Notes under the pieces: model-generated | Told to the model about the DNA's origin: nothing | What the model saw: the letters and a program-made list of their open reading frames with translations, nothing else | Database searches by the model: none | Shown here: positions 32,105-40,373 of the stretch, one piece after another | Layout of the letters: each line of letters begins with the position of its first letter | How positions within the stretch are numbered: the first letter of the stretch is position 1 | Translations under genes and position numbers: made by a program | DNA from: Amycolatopsis pretoriensis | GTDB taxonomy: Bacteria > Actinomycetota > Actinomycetes > Mycobacteriales > Pseudonocardiaceae | Length of the DNA stretch: 64,000 nucleotides | Assembly: GCF_900107925.1 (NCBI RefSeq) | Contig: NZ_FNUJ01000006.1 | Span: 62,001 to 126,000 of the forward strand | Direction: 5' to 3'

Positions 32105-34512
32105 TGACCGAAGAAGAACCCCGCGGCTACGAGTGCTCGCCGTGGGAGCTGCGCTGGCGCGGCATGGACGTCGACGCGCTGCAGCGCACCGAATCCGCGT
32201 TCGCCGTGTCGAACGGGCACATCGGGCTGCGCGGCACGCTCGAGGAAGCCGAGCCGCGCGGGCTGCCCGGTACCTACCTCAACGGTTTCTACGAGCAGCA
32301 CGAACTCCCCTACGCCGAAGCGGGCTACGGCTACCCCGAAGAGGGCCAGACCGTCGTCAACGTGACCGACGGCAAGATCATCCGGCTGCTGGTCGAGGAC
32401 GAGCCGCTGGACATGCGCTACGGCGCGGCCACCGCGCACGACCGCGTGCTCGACTTCCGCAAGGGCACGCTGAGCCGGACCACCGAGTGGTCGTCGCCGA
32501 CCGGGCGGCGCGTGCGCGTGCGCACCGAGCGGCTGGTGTCGTTCACCCAGCGCGCGATCGCCGCGATCCGGTACGAGGTCGAGCCGCTCGACGAGGACCT
32601 GCAGCTGGTCGTCCAGTCCGACCTGCTGGCCAACGAGCCGATCGAGTCCGACACCAGCGACCCGCGCGTGGCCGCCGCGCTGAACTCGCCGCTGGTCGGC
32701 GAGTTCCACCGCGCGTCGGACTACAACGCCGTGCTGGTGCACCAGACCCGCCGCTCCGGGCTGCGGATGGCCGCGGCGATGGACCACAAGATCGAGGTGG
32801 ACGACGGGATCCGCGCCCGCATCCACTCCGAGGAGGACCTCGCGCGGCTCACCGTCGCGGTCGACGTGCCGAAGGGCGGCCGGCTGCGCATCACGAAGTT
32901 CCTCGCCTACGGCTGGTCCGCGCAGCGTTCGGTGCCCGCCCTGCGTTCGCAGGTCGAAGCCGCGCTCGCGGGCGCGCGCCAGACCGGCTGGAAGGGCCTG
33001 ATCACCGAGCAGCGCGCGTTCCTCGACGACTACTGGGCCACCTCGGACATCGAGATCGACGGCGATCCCGAGCTGCAGCAGGCCGTCCGCTTCGCGCTGT
33101 TCCACCTCCTCCAGGCCGGTGCCCGCGGGGAGAGCCGCGCCATCGCGGGCAAGGGCCTGACCGGCCCCGGGTACGACGGGCACGCCTTCTGGGACACCGA
33201 ATCGTTCGTCCTGCCGGTGCTCACCTACACGATCCCGGACGCGGCGCGCGACGCCCTGCGCTGGCGTCACTCCACAATGGACAAAGCGCGGGAACGCGCG
33301 CACCAGCTGGGGTTGCGCGGCGCGGCGTTCCCGTGGCGGTCGATCAACGGCGCCGAGTGCTCGGCGTACTGGCCGGCGGGCACGGCCGCCTTCCACGTCA
33401 GCGCGGACATCGCCGACGCCGTCCTGCGCTACCTCAACGCGACCGGCGACGAGGAGTTCGAGCGCGACTACGGCACCGAACTGCTGCTGGAAACCGCGCG
33501 GCTGTGGGCGTCGCTCGGGCACCACGACCGGCACGGCGACTTCCGCATCGACGGCGTCACCGGGCCGGACGAGTACTCGGCCGTGGCGGACAACAACGTC
33601 TACACGAACCTGATGGCGCGCCGGAACCTGCTGGCCGCCGCGGAATCGTGCGAGCGGCACCCGGACGTGGCGGCGCACTTCGGCGTCGACACGGTCGAGC
33701 TGGACTCGTGGCGCGCGGCCGCCGCGGCGATGTACCTGCCCTACGACCCGGAGCTCGGCGTGCACCCGCAGTCGGAGGGGTTCCTCGACCACGACGAATG
33801 GGACTACGAGAACACCGACCTCGCGCACTACCCGCTGCTGCTGCACTTCCCGTACTTCGACCTCTACCGCAAGCAGGTCGTGAAGCAGGCGGACCTGGTG
33901 CTGGCGCTGCACCTGTGCGGCGACTCGTTCAGCCCCGAGGAGAAGGCCCGCGACTTCGCCTACTACGAGGCGAGGACCGTGCGCGACTCCTCGCTGTCGG
34001 CGGGGACGCAAGCGGTGGTCGCGGCCGAGGTCGGGCACCTCGACCTGGCCTACGACTACCTCGCCGAAGCGGCGCTGACCGACCTGCACGACGTGCACAA
34101 CAACGTGCGCAACGGTTTGCACATGGCGTCGCTGGCCGGGGCGTGGCAGGGCGCGGTGGCCGGCTTCGGCGGCCTGCGCGACCACGGCGGGACGCTCGCG
34201 TTCGCGCCGCGGCTGCCGGCGCAGCTGGACCGGATCACCTTCCGGCTGATGTTCCGCGGCACGCGGTTCCAGGTCGAGATCGACCGCGACCAGGCGACTT
34301 ACCACGTGCTGGACGGCGACCCGCTCGAAGTGCTGCACCACGGCGAGCGCATCACGGTCGCCGCGGAGCCGCAGCGCTTCGCGATCCCGAAGATCGACGC
34401 GGGCGAGCCGCCGGTGCAGCCGCCGGGGCGCGCCCCCATGCGGCGCGACTCGGAAAAGCTGCGTCAGTACGCCGAACCGGCGAACCCGATCAGCGAGGTC
34501 TACTCCGACTGA
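32104..34512 (+). CDS. glycoside hydrolase family 65 disaccharide phosphorylase (trehalose/maltose/kojibiose type)
   Basis: An 802-residue GH65 enzyme, the usual length of the family. An N-terminal beta-sandwich (ESAFAVSNGHIGLRGTLEEAEP) is followed by an (alpha/alpha)6 barrel with GHAFWDTESFVLPVL and the catalytic acid Glu490 in DGVTGPDEYSAVADNNVYTN. HLASLAGAWQG-like DVHNNVRNGLHMASLAGAWQGAVAGFGGLR precedes the C-terminal beta domain. Inverting phosphorolysis of an alpha-glucoside gives beta-glucose 1-phosphate, matching the mutase in front. Trehalose is the most likely substrate in an actinomycete, but maltose, kojibiose and nigerose phosphorylases cannot be told apart by eye. Confidence 0.93.
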   Translation: MTEEEPRGYECSPWELRWRGMDVDALQRTESAFAVSNGHIGLRGTLEEAEPRGLPGTYLNGFYEQHELPYAEAGYGYPEEGQTVVNVTDGKIIRLLVEDEPLDMRYGAATAHDRVLDFRKGTLSRTTEWSSPTGRRVRVRTERLVSFTQRAIAAIRYEVEPLDEDLQLVVQSDLLANEPIESDTSDPRVAAALNSPLVGEFHRASDYNAVLVHQTRRSGLRMAAAMDHKIEVDDGIRARIHSEEDLARLTVAVDVPKGGRLRITKFLAYGWSAQRSVPALRSQVEAALAGARQTGWKGLITEQRAFLDDYWATSDIEIDGDPELQQAVRFALFHLLQAGARGESRAIAGKGLTGPGYDGHAFWDTESFVLPVLTYTIPDAARDALRWRHSTMDKARERAHQLGLRGAAFPWRSINGAECSAYWPAGTAAFHVSADIADAVLRYLNATGDEEFERDYGTELLLETARLWASLGHHDRHGDFRIDGVTGPDEYSAVADNNVYTNLMARRNLLAAAESCERHPDVAAHFGVDTVELDSWRAAAAAMYLPYDPELGVHPQSEGFLDHDEWDYENTDLAHYPLLLHFPYFDLYRKQVVKQADLVLALHLCGDSFSPEEKARDFAYYEARTVRDSSLSAGTQAVVAAEVGHLDLAYDYLAEAALTDLHDVHNNVRNGLHMASLAGAWQGAVAGFGGLRDHGGTLAFAPRLPAQLDRITFRLMFRGTRFQVEIDRDQATYHVLDGDPLEVLHHGERITVAAEPQRFAIPKIDAGEPPVQPPGRAPMRRDSEKLRQYAEPANPISEVYSD

Positions 34513-34516
34513 GGCG

Positions 34517-34699
34517 TCACCCCGGGAGGTCGTCCGCGGCCTCCCGGCCGGGTGGGGCCGGGATCTCCTCGGTCCCACCCGGGTTGACGTCCGGGTCCGG
34601 CGCGGTCGGCACGTCGTGCGTCAGCTGGCCGGGCGTGGGCAGCTTCGGGAGTTCGTCGTCTTCGTCGTCCAAGGCGTGGATGCGCTGCTGCTCGCTCAT
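34517..34699 (-). CDS. small acidic proline-rich protein, unknown
   Basis: A 60-residue, strongly acidic, Pro-rich protein (LDDEDDELPKLPTPGQL, TAPDPDVNPGG). It is probably disordered and has no known motif. It converges on the GH65 gene. Codon bias looks coding (third-position G/C) and the start has a nearby purine-rich stretch, but the evidence is modest. Confidence 0.45.
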   Translation of the reverse strand: MSEQQRIHALDDEDDELPKLPTPGQLTHDVPTAPDPDVNPGGTEEIPAPPGREAADDLPG

Positions 34700-34739
34700 G
34701 CTTTCCGGAATACCCGGTTTCGGCGGCGACGGCCAGCGC

Positions 34740-35690
34740 TCAGGCGGCGGCGCCCGCTTTTTCCCGCGCGCGGTCCTGCAGGGTGAGCAGCAGGCCGTCG
34801 CGGGTCGACCAGGGGCAGATCGCCACCTTGCCGCCGGCGACGGTGAGCAGCGCTTCCGCCACGATCGCCCCCGCCAGCGCCTGGTGCGCGCGGCTGCGGG
34901 AGATACCGGGCAGTTTCGCGCGCTTGGCCGGCGGCAGCGCGGCGAGCCGCGGGATCCAGGCCCGCAGGTCGTCGAGCCGCAGCTCCTTGCACTTGTTCGG
35001 CCGCGCCCCGGCCAGCCGCGCGAGCTGCTGCAGCACCTTCGAGCAGCCGACGACCGTCGGGTCGTCGACTTCGGCGGCGCCGAGCGTGGTGGTCACGACG
35101 TCGAGGGCGTGCGCGCGCAACGCCTTGACCTGCTTGGTCGACACCCGTTCGGTCGGCAGCCAGTCGCGGGTCATCGACCGCGCGCCCAGCGGGAGCGATC
35201 GCGCGAAGGTGGCCTGGTCGCCGCGGCCGGCGGCGAGCTCGACCGTGCCACCGCCGATGTCGAGCACCAGCAGCGGGCCGGCCTCGGCGCCGTACCAGCG
35301 GCGGGTGGCCAGGTAGGTCAGCTCGGCTTCGCAGCGGCCGGAGAGGAATCGCAGCTCGACGCCGGTTTCGCCGGCGACGTGCCGGACGACGTCGGCCGCG
35401 TTGACGGCGTCGCGGATCGAGGACGTCGCGAAGGGGTAGACGTCGCGGACGCCGTGGCGGTAGGCGGCGGTCATGCCCGCGGCGACGGCGGCCGTGATGT
35501 CGGCGATGCCGCGGGCGGTGAGCGCGCCGCGGTCGTCGAGCGCGCGGTCGAGGCGCAACCGCGTCTGGTGGTTCAGCACCGGCTCGCGCGGTGAGCCGTT
35601 CACCGGCACCACGACGAGGCGGGCACTGAACGATCCGACGTCCAGCACGCCCACCGCGGGTTCTTCGATTTTTCGCACGACTCGGCGCAC
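34740..35690 (-). CDS. Ppx/GppA-family phosphatase
   Basis: A 316-residue ASKHA-fold phosphatase of exopolyphosphatase/guanosine pentaphosphatase type. The phosphate-1 loop is GVLDVGSFSARLVVV, the ATSSIRDAVNA segment contains the conserved region, and the phosphate-2 loop is LVLDIGGGTVELA. The usual N-terminal Asn in DxGSNS is Phe here (GSFSAR), as in several actinobacterial Ppx1-like proteins. The length matches the short, two-domain form that lacks the HD-like C-terminus. It degrades polyphosphate or pppGpp. Confidence 0.88.
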   Translation of the reverse strand: MRRVVRKIEEPAVGVLDVGSFSARLVVVPVNGSPREPVLNHQTRLRLDRALDDRGALTARGIADITAAVAAGMTAAYRHGVRDVYPFATSSIRDAVNAADVVRHVAGETGVELRFLSGRCEAELTYLATRRWYGAEAGPLLVLDIGGGTVELAAGRGDQATFARSLPLGARSMTRDWLPTERVSTKQVKALRAHALDVVTTTLGAAEVDDPTVVGCSKVLQQLARLAGARPNKCKELRLDDLRAWIPRLAALPPAKRAKLPGISRSRAHQALAGAIVAEALLTVAGGKVAICPWSTRDGLLLTLQDRAREKAGAAA

Positions 35691-35905
35691 CTCGCTTCCG
35701 CCCCGGCTGGATATCCCCAGTTCGACAGTTCGAAACCAGCGATTGTGCCCGAATTCGCGCGAGTTCGCCGGGAATTGTCGGGTTCACCTCGTCCGTACGT
35801 GCCTTTTTGACGTGAAGGTCACAACGGGATAACCCGATCGAGTGAACCAGAGCACCCCTGGACACGATTCGGTAACGCCCGTTCCGGCGTCGGCGACTTA
35901 CCGGC

Positions 35906-36490
35906 GTGCGGCAGGAAAAGCTCGTCGGGCCGGCCGCCGCCGTGCTCGCGGTGGTGGCCGGGCTCGGTTGTGTCCTGCTCGGCGTCACGACGGTGCTGGC
36001 GCCGGGCACCTCGATGACCGCCGGTGCGGCGCCGCGGGAGCGGCCCGCGACGGGTGTCCTGCCGGCCGCGCTGGTGATCCCCGCGCTGGACCTCGTCGTG
36101 AACCACCTCGTCGACCTCGGCCACATCGCCGGCCGCCGCGAACAGCCCGGCACGGCGGACGGCGTCGGCTGGTTCGCCGACGGGCCGGCCCCGGGCGCCC
36201 CGGGGGTCGCGGTGCTGTCGGGGCACACGGGGTTCGGCTTTTCGAGGGGCGCGTTCGCCCGCCTCGGCACGCTGCAGCCCGGCTCGGCGGTCATGGTCCG
36301 CGACGACGAAGGCCGCGAAGCCCGCTTCACGGTCCGCCGGACGGAGACGTTCGCACCGGACGAGCCGGACAGCACGCTGGTCGCCCCGGAGGGGCCGGGC
36401 CCCGAGCTGCGGCTGATCACCAGCGACGGGAGCCACGACACCGCCGGGATGAACGGCCCGCGGGTCGCCGTGTACGCGACGCCGGTCTAG
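35906..36490 (+). CDS. class F-like sortase with Cys-to-Ser active-site change
   Basis: A 194-residue protein with an N-terminal transmembrane anchor (residues 8-30) and a sortase domain. VIPALDLVVNHLVDLG, the catalytic His107 in VLSGHTGFG, and GPRVAVYATPV with Arg186 follow the class F/E pattern. At the position of the catalytic Cys (LITC in relatives) the sequence is LITS with Ser173, codon AGC at 36422-36424, one base away from TGC. The enzyme may be inactive, or act as a serine variant or a substrate-binding decoy. No LPXTG-type substrate is encoded nearby. Confidence 0.8.
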   Translation: MRQEKLVGPAAAVLAVVAGLGCVLLGVTTVLAPGTSMTAGAAPRERPATGVLPAALVIPALDLVVNHLVDLGHIAGRREQPGTADGVGWFADGPAPGAPGVAVLSGHTGFGFSRGAFARLGTLQPGSAVMVRDDEGREARFTVRRTETFAPDEPDSTLVAPEGPGPELRLITSDGSHDTAGMNGPRVAVYATPV

Positions 36491-36493
36491 TGC

Positions 36494-37534
36494 TCAGCCG
36501 AGCAGCTCGCGCAACTGGGACACCGCCGCCACGCGGGCCTCGCGGCCCGGCAGCATCGGGTTGACCACCAGCGTCGTCGCGCCCGCCTCCTTGAACGCCG
36601 CCAGGCGCTCCTTCACGTACCCGGCCGGGCCGACCAGCGAGATCGAGCGCAGCAGCTCGACCGGAACCGCCGCCGCGGCCTCCTCCTTCTTGCCGTCGAG
36701 GTACAGGTCCTGGATCAGCTTCGCCTCGGCCTCGTAGCCGTAGCGGCAGGCGAGGTCGTTGTAGAAGTTCTTGCCGCGCGCGCCCATGCCGCCGACGTAC
36801 AGCGCCACGATCGGGCGCAGGTGGTCGAGCAGCGGCTCGACGTCGTCGCCGATCGCCAGGGCCGCGCTGACGAAGGTGTCCAGCTCGCCCAGTTCCGGGT
36901 CGCGCTTGGCCTTGCCCGCCGCGAGGGACTCGCCCCAGACGTCGGCCGCCTTCTCCGGGTGGAAGAAGATCGGCTGCCAGCCCTCGGCGATTTCCGCGGT
37001 GAGCGCGACGTTCTTCGGCCCGAGCGAGGCCAGCAGCACCGGGATGCGTTCGCGCACCGGGTGGTTGATCAGCTTCAGCGGCTTGCCGAGGCCGGTGCCC
37101 TGCTCGGGCGGCAGCGGAATCGTGTAGTGCTTGCCGTCGTGGACGACGCGTTCGCGCCGCCACACCTGCCGGCAGATCTCGACGATCTCCCGCGTGCGGG
37201 CCAGCGGCGCGTCGTACTTCACGCCGTGGAACCCCTCGATGACCTGCGGCCCGGACGCCCCGAGCCCGAGGATGAACCGCCCGTCGGAGACGAAGTCGAG
37301 CCCGGCGGCGGTCATCGCGGTCAGCGTCGGCGTGCGCGTGTAGATCTGGAAGATCCCCGACGCGAGCTGGACGCGTTCGGTCTTCGCGGCCAGGTAGCCG
37401 AGCTGGCTGACGGCGTCGAAGGAGTAGGCCTCGGGAACGAACGCGACGTCGAGCCCCACCTTCTCCAGCTCGACGATGTCCGCCACGCTGTCGGCGAAGC
37501 CTCCGGCGTAGTTGATCGCGGTCCCGATCCGCAT
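36494..37534 (-). CDS. LLM-class F420-dependent oxidoreductase
   Basis: A 346-residue (beta/alpha)8 luciferase-like protein. MRIGTAINYAGGFADSVADIVELEKVGLDVAFVPEAYSFDAVSQLGYLAAKT, GIFQIYTRTPTLTAMTAAGLD and ILGLGASGPQVIEGFHGVKYD are typical of the F420-using branch common in actinobacteria. LVGPAGYVKERLAAF closes the barrel. The substrate is unknown. The ATG at 37534 has GGAGG upstream. It converges with three bases to spare on the sortase gene. AGCAAGCGCT near 37553 resembles a TetR half-site seen before such genes. Confidence 0.9.
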   Translation of the reverse strand: MRIGTAINYAGGFADSVADIVELEKVGLDVAFVPEAYSFDAVSQLGYLAAKTERVQLASGIFQIYTRTPTLTAMTAAGLDFVSDGRFILGLGASGPQVIEGFHGVKYDAPLARTREIVEICRQVWRRERVVHDGKHYTIPLPPEQGTGLGKPLKLINHPVRERIPVLLASLGPKNVALTAEIAEGWQPIFFHPEKAADVWGESLAAGKAKRDPELGELDTFVSAALAIGDDVEPLLDHLRPIVALYVGGMGARGKNFYNDLACRYGYEAEAKLIQDLYLDGKKEEAAAAVPVELLRSISLVGPAGYVKERLAAFKEAGATTLVVNPMLPGREARVAAVSQLRELLG

Positions 37535-37859
37535 GGCCACCTCCGTTGCTGAGCAAGCGCTAAGTCGCGCTTTTACGTGATACCTCACGCACGAGCTGCC
37601 GCTCCCTGTGACCCGCTGATTGCAATGCGTGTCACACCTCTGAAGCTCTCTGACGAGTGGGGTTGGTCACGTGCCTGAGCAGGTAGTGCCCCCTTGGTTC
37701 TTTCCGACGCCCGAGTGCCCCGCCCGAGTCAGCACGCCAAGACTGCCTCGACGAGCTGTGCGCCGAGCTCTTGCTCCGGGCCGCGAAATGCGCGCCAGGC
37801 CGGTCACCTGGCCAAAGAGGGGTTGCCCGCACTGTCGACCAGATGTATACATGTTGCCT
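37535..37859. other. intergenic region between LLM oxidoreductase and catabolic cluster
   Basis: This stretch of about 325 bases is lower in coding character than its surroundings. It holds the AGCAAGCGCT element near the LLM start and the ATGTATACAT palindrome before the FCD regulator. No RNA gene or protein remnant could be recognised. The plus frame is open upstream of the regulator but has no homology to the family. Confidence 0.5.
37843..37852. promoter_or_regulatory. palindromic operator of the FCD regulator
   Basis: ATGTATACAT is a perfect 10-bp palindrome that touches the first possible ATG of the regulator (37851). TGTATACA-centred palindromes are classic FadR/VanR-type GntR sites. 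Binding would block the only promoter region of the downstream catabolic cluster, so the regulator probably represses itself and the whole operon. Confidence 0.68.
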
Positions 37860-38546
37860 ATGAGCAGTCCACTGAATGTCGGCACGCGCGGTCCGTCCGC
37901 GCAGGACGTCACGTACGGCTGGTTGAAGAAGCACATCTCCGAGCTGTCCCGCGATGGCGGCGTCTTCCTGAGCGAATCCGAAGTCGCCAAGCAGGCCGGC
38001 ACCTCGCGCACCCCCGTGCGGGAGGCGCTGCTGCGGCTCGAGGCCGAAGGGTTCCTCCAGATCGTCCCCAAGAAGGGCGCCTTCATCCCGCCGATCTCCG
38101 ACAGCGAGATCGAAGCCGTCATGCAAGCGCGTGCCCTCGTCGAGGACTGGTGCATCCAGCGGATCGTGCCCGCCGACGCCGCGTTCGTCGCCGCGCTCGA
38201 AGGCCTCATCGCCGAGCAGGAGGCGGTGATCGACGACCCCGCCGCGTTCATCGAGCTCGACCGGGCCTTCCACCGCCTGCTCGTGCGCCAGGCGGGCAAC
38301 CCGGTGCTCGCCGAGTTCTACGAATCCCTGCGGGAACGCCAGATCCGGATGGGGATCCGCGCCGTCGCCAGCGGGGAAAACCGCGCGCGCAACGTCCTCG
38401 AAGAGCACACCGCGATCGTGCGGGCCCTCGCCGACGGCGACGCCGGGGACGCCCTCGCGGCCCATCTTTCGAGTACCCTCGCCGTCCTGCGCCTCCCGAT
38501 CCGCGGCGACCACGCCGGCGAGCACTCCGTGCGAGGCCTCTCGTGA
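37860..38546 (+). CDS. GntR/FCD transcriptional regulator of the catabolic cluster
   Basis: A 228-residue regulator. The winged helix (YGWLKKHISELSRDGGVFLSESEVAKQAGTSRTPVREALLRLEAEGFLQIVPKKGAF) is followed by an FCD domain with the metal/ligand residues in ELDRAFHRLLVRQAGNP and EEHTAIVRALADGD. An in-frame ATG at 37851 would add three residues and lies in the operator. The stop overlaps the nitrilase start as GTGA, so the regulator is the first gene of the operon. It probably senses the imported substrate or a carboxylate product. Confidence 0.9.
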   Translation: MSSPLNVGTRGPSAQDVTYGWLKKHISELSRDGGVFLSESEVAKQAGTSRTPVREALLRLEAEGFLQIVPKKGAFIPPISDSEIEAVMQARALVEDWCIQRIVPADAAFVAALEGLIAEQEAVIDDPAAFIELDRAFHRLLVRQAGNPVLAEFYESLRERQIRMGIRAVASGENRARNVLEEHTAIVRALADGDAGDALAAHLSSTLAVLRLPIRGDHAGEHSVRGLS

Positions 38547-39355
38547 AGGTCGCACTCGTCCAGGTCGCCAGCCCGGCCGACGAACCGGCCGCGGACCGCC
38601 GCGCCCGGGTCGGCGAGCTGGTGCGCTCGGCCGCCACAGCGGATCTGGTCGTACTGCCCGAGCTGTGGGCGGCGGGCTACTTCGCTTTCGACGCCTACGA
38701 AACCGAGGCCGAGCCGTTCGAGGGCCCGACGCTGAGCGCCGCCAAGACCTGGGCGCGGGAGCTGGGCGCGCACATCCACCTCGGCAGCTTCGTCGAGCGC
38801 GACACCGATGGCCGGCTCTTCAACACCGCCGTGCTGGTGTCGCCGGCGGGCGAGGTCGAGCACGTCTACCGCAAGATCCACGTCTTCGGCTACCGGTCAC
38901 GGGAAGCCGAGCTGCTCACCCCCGGCGACGGCATCAGCGTCGCCACGACGGAACTCGGCCCAGTCGCCGCGACGACGTGCTACGACCTCCGGTTCCCCGA
39001 GCTCTGGCGCGGCCTCGCCGACGGCGGCGCGCACCTGATCGTCGTCCCGGCCGCCTGGCCGGCCGCGCGGCGCGAACACTGGCGGCTGTTCACTTCCTGC
39101 CGGGCGGTCGAGGAACAGGTCCTGCTCGTCGCGTGCAACGCCGTGGGAGTGCAAGACGGCGTCGAGCTCGGCGGGCACAGCCGCGTCGTCGACCCGTGGG
39201 GCACCGTGCTCGCCGAAGCCGGCACCGAACCCGGAATCACCTGGTGCGATGTCGATCCCGGCGTCGTCGAGCGGGCACGGGCGGAGTTCCCCGTGCTCGC
39301 CGACCGGCGCACCGATCTCCCCTTCACCGCTCGAACAGCGAGGACACCCGTATGA
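38543..39355 (+). CDS. nitrilase-superfamily C-N hydrolase (omega-amidase-like)
   Basis: A 270-residue nitrilase-fold enzyme with the full triad: Glu40 in LVVLPELWAAGY, Lys111 in YRKIHVFGY and Cys146 in TTCYDLRFPELWR. The usual second Glu is in REHWRLFTSCRAVEEQ. The loop pattern (RKIHVFGY, CYDLRFPE) is that of omega-amidases and related aliphatic amidases rather than true nitrilases. Its job in the cluster is probably to release ammonia from an amide or formamide intermediate. The start GTG overlaps the regulator stop, and the end overlaps the next gene as ATGA. Confidence 0.92.
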   Translation: MKVALVQVASPADEPAADRRARVGELVRSAATADLVVLPELWAAGYFAFDAYETEAEPFEGPTLSAAKTWARELGAHIHLGSFVERDTDGRLFNTAVLVSPAGEVEHVYRKIHVFGYRSREAELLTPGDGISVATTELGPVAATTCYDLRFPELWRGLADGGAHLIVVPAAWPAARREHWRLFTSCRAVEEQVLLVACNAVGVQDGVELGGHSRVVDPWGTVLAEAGTEPGITWCDVDPGVVERARAEFPVLADRRTDLPFTARTARTPV

Positions 39356-40014
39356 CGACGTTGGACCTCACCGTGGCCGGCAGCGGAAAGCGCTTACCTG
39401 TCCGGCCCGGAAAACTGATCGTCGCCGGTTACACCGCCCGCGACGAAGCCGCCGTGGCGCGGCACATCGAGGAGCTGGCCGCCATCGGCGTCCCGCCGCC
39501 GCCCGCGGTGCCGATGTTCTACGACCTCGACCCCGCGCTGCTCAGCACCGAAGCCCGCGTGGCGGTCGACGGCCAAGCGACGTCCGGCGAGGTCGAACCG
39601 GTGCTGATCCGCCACGACGGCACGTACTACCTCGGCGTCGGCTCCGACCACACCGACCGCGAGCTGGAACGCGACGACATCGCCGCGTCGAAGGCCGCCT
39701 GCCCCAAGCCGGTCGGCGGCGAAGTCGTCGAACTCGGCCCGACACCGTCCTTCCCGGACTGGGACCGGGCCGAGGCGACGTCCGAAGTGGACGGACAGCC
39801 GTACCAGGCCGGCGCCGTCTCGACCCTGCGGCACCCGGCGGAGCTGCTCGAGCGGATGACCGCGACCCTCGGCGACATCGCGGGCGACTTCGTGCTGTTC
39901 TGCGGGACGCTCGCGCTGATCGGCGGGAAGTTCGTCCACGGCGACACGTGGTCGCTGAGCCTGACGCTGCCCGCGACCGCCCCCCTCACCCACACCTACA
40001 CGACCACGCGGTAG
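39352..40014 (+). CDS. DUF2848 family protein
   Basis: A 220-residue protein of DUF2848. Landmarks are LIVAGYTARDEAAVARHIEELAAIGVPPPPAVPMFYDL, TSGEVEPVLIRHDGTYYLGVGSDHTDRELE, and SKAACPKPVGGEVVELG. The fold is thought to be related to fumarylacetoacetate hydrolase; GSDHTDR and KPVGG would be placed in the active site if so. No reaction is established. It is coupled to the nitrilase by an ATGA overlap, which suggests that it acts on the same intermediate. Confidence 0.88.
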   Translation: MTTLDLTVAGSGKRLPVRPGKLIVAGYTARDEAAVARHIEELAAIGVPPPPAVPMFYDLDPALLSTEARVAVDGQATSGEVEPVLIRHDGTYYLGVGSDHTDRELERDDIAASKAACPKPVGGEVVELGPTPSFPDWDRAEATSEVDGQPYQAGAVSTLRHPAELLERMTATLGDIAGDFVLFCGTLALIGGKFVHGDTWSLSLTLPATAPLTHTYTTTR

Positions 40015-40022
40015 GAGCCACC

Positions 40023-40373
40023 ATGAGCAAGCCGGAACACGAGTTCTTCCCCGTCACCGACGTCGGGTTCACCGTCTGCCCCGGCGGCGACCCGAAGATC
40101 ACCGAGCGGATCCTGGCCGCCGACCCGGACAGCGGCGTCGCGACGCGGATCCTGCGCTACGAGCCGGGCGCCGACTCCACCCCGATGGGTGTGCAGAAGC
40201 ACGACTTCTGGGAGGAGGTCTACATCGTCGAAGGCTCGTTCACCGACCTCTCCCTGAACAAGACCTTCAGCGCCGGCGAGTACGCCTGCCGTCCGCCGGG
40301 CATGCCGCACGGCCCGTGGAAGACCGACGAAGGCGTGCTGACGTTCGAAGTCCGCTACCGGGTGCAACCGTGA
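40023..40373 (+). CDS. small cupin protein
   Basis: A 116-residue single cupin. The first motif is reduced (GVQKHDFWEEVYIVEGSF, with His and two Glu) and the second is RPPGMPHGPW with His. With three or four candidate ligands it could bind Fe or Mn and act as a dioxygenase, isomerase or lyase, or only sense a ligand. Acid-rich residues around RYEPGADSTP fit the ring-cleavage-accessory type. It lies between DUF2848 and the transport genes and ends in a GTGA overlap with the binding protein. Confidence 0.85.
   Translation: MSKPEHEFFPVTDVGFTVCPGGDPKITERILAADPDSGVATRILRYEPGADSTPMGVQKHDFWEEVYIVEGSFTDLSLNKTFSAGEYACRPPGMPHGPWKTDEGVLTFEVRYRVQP

Noticed and set aside
32005..34578. 857-residue frame antisense to GH65
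   Set aside because: No family pattern; the plus-strand GH65 has catalytic Glu490 and family length.
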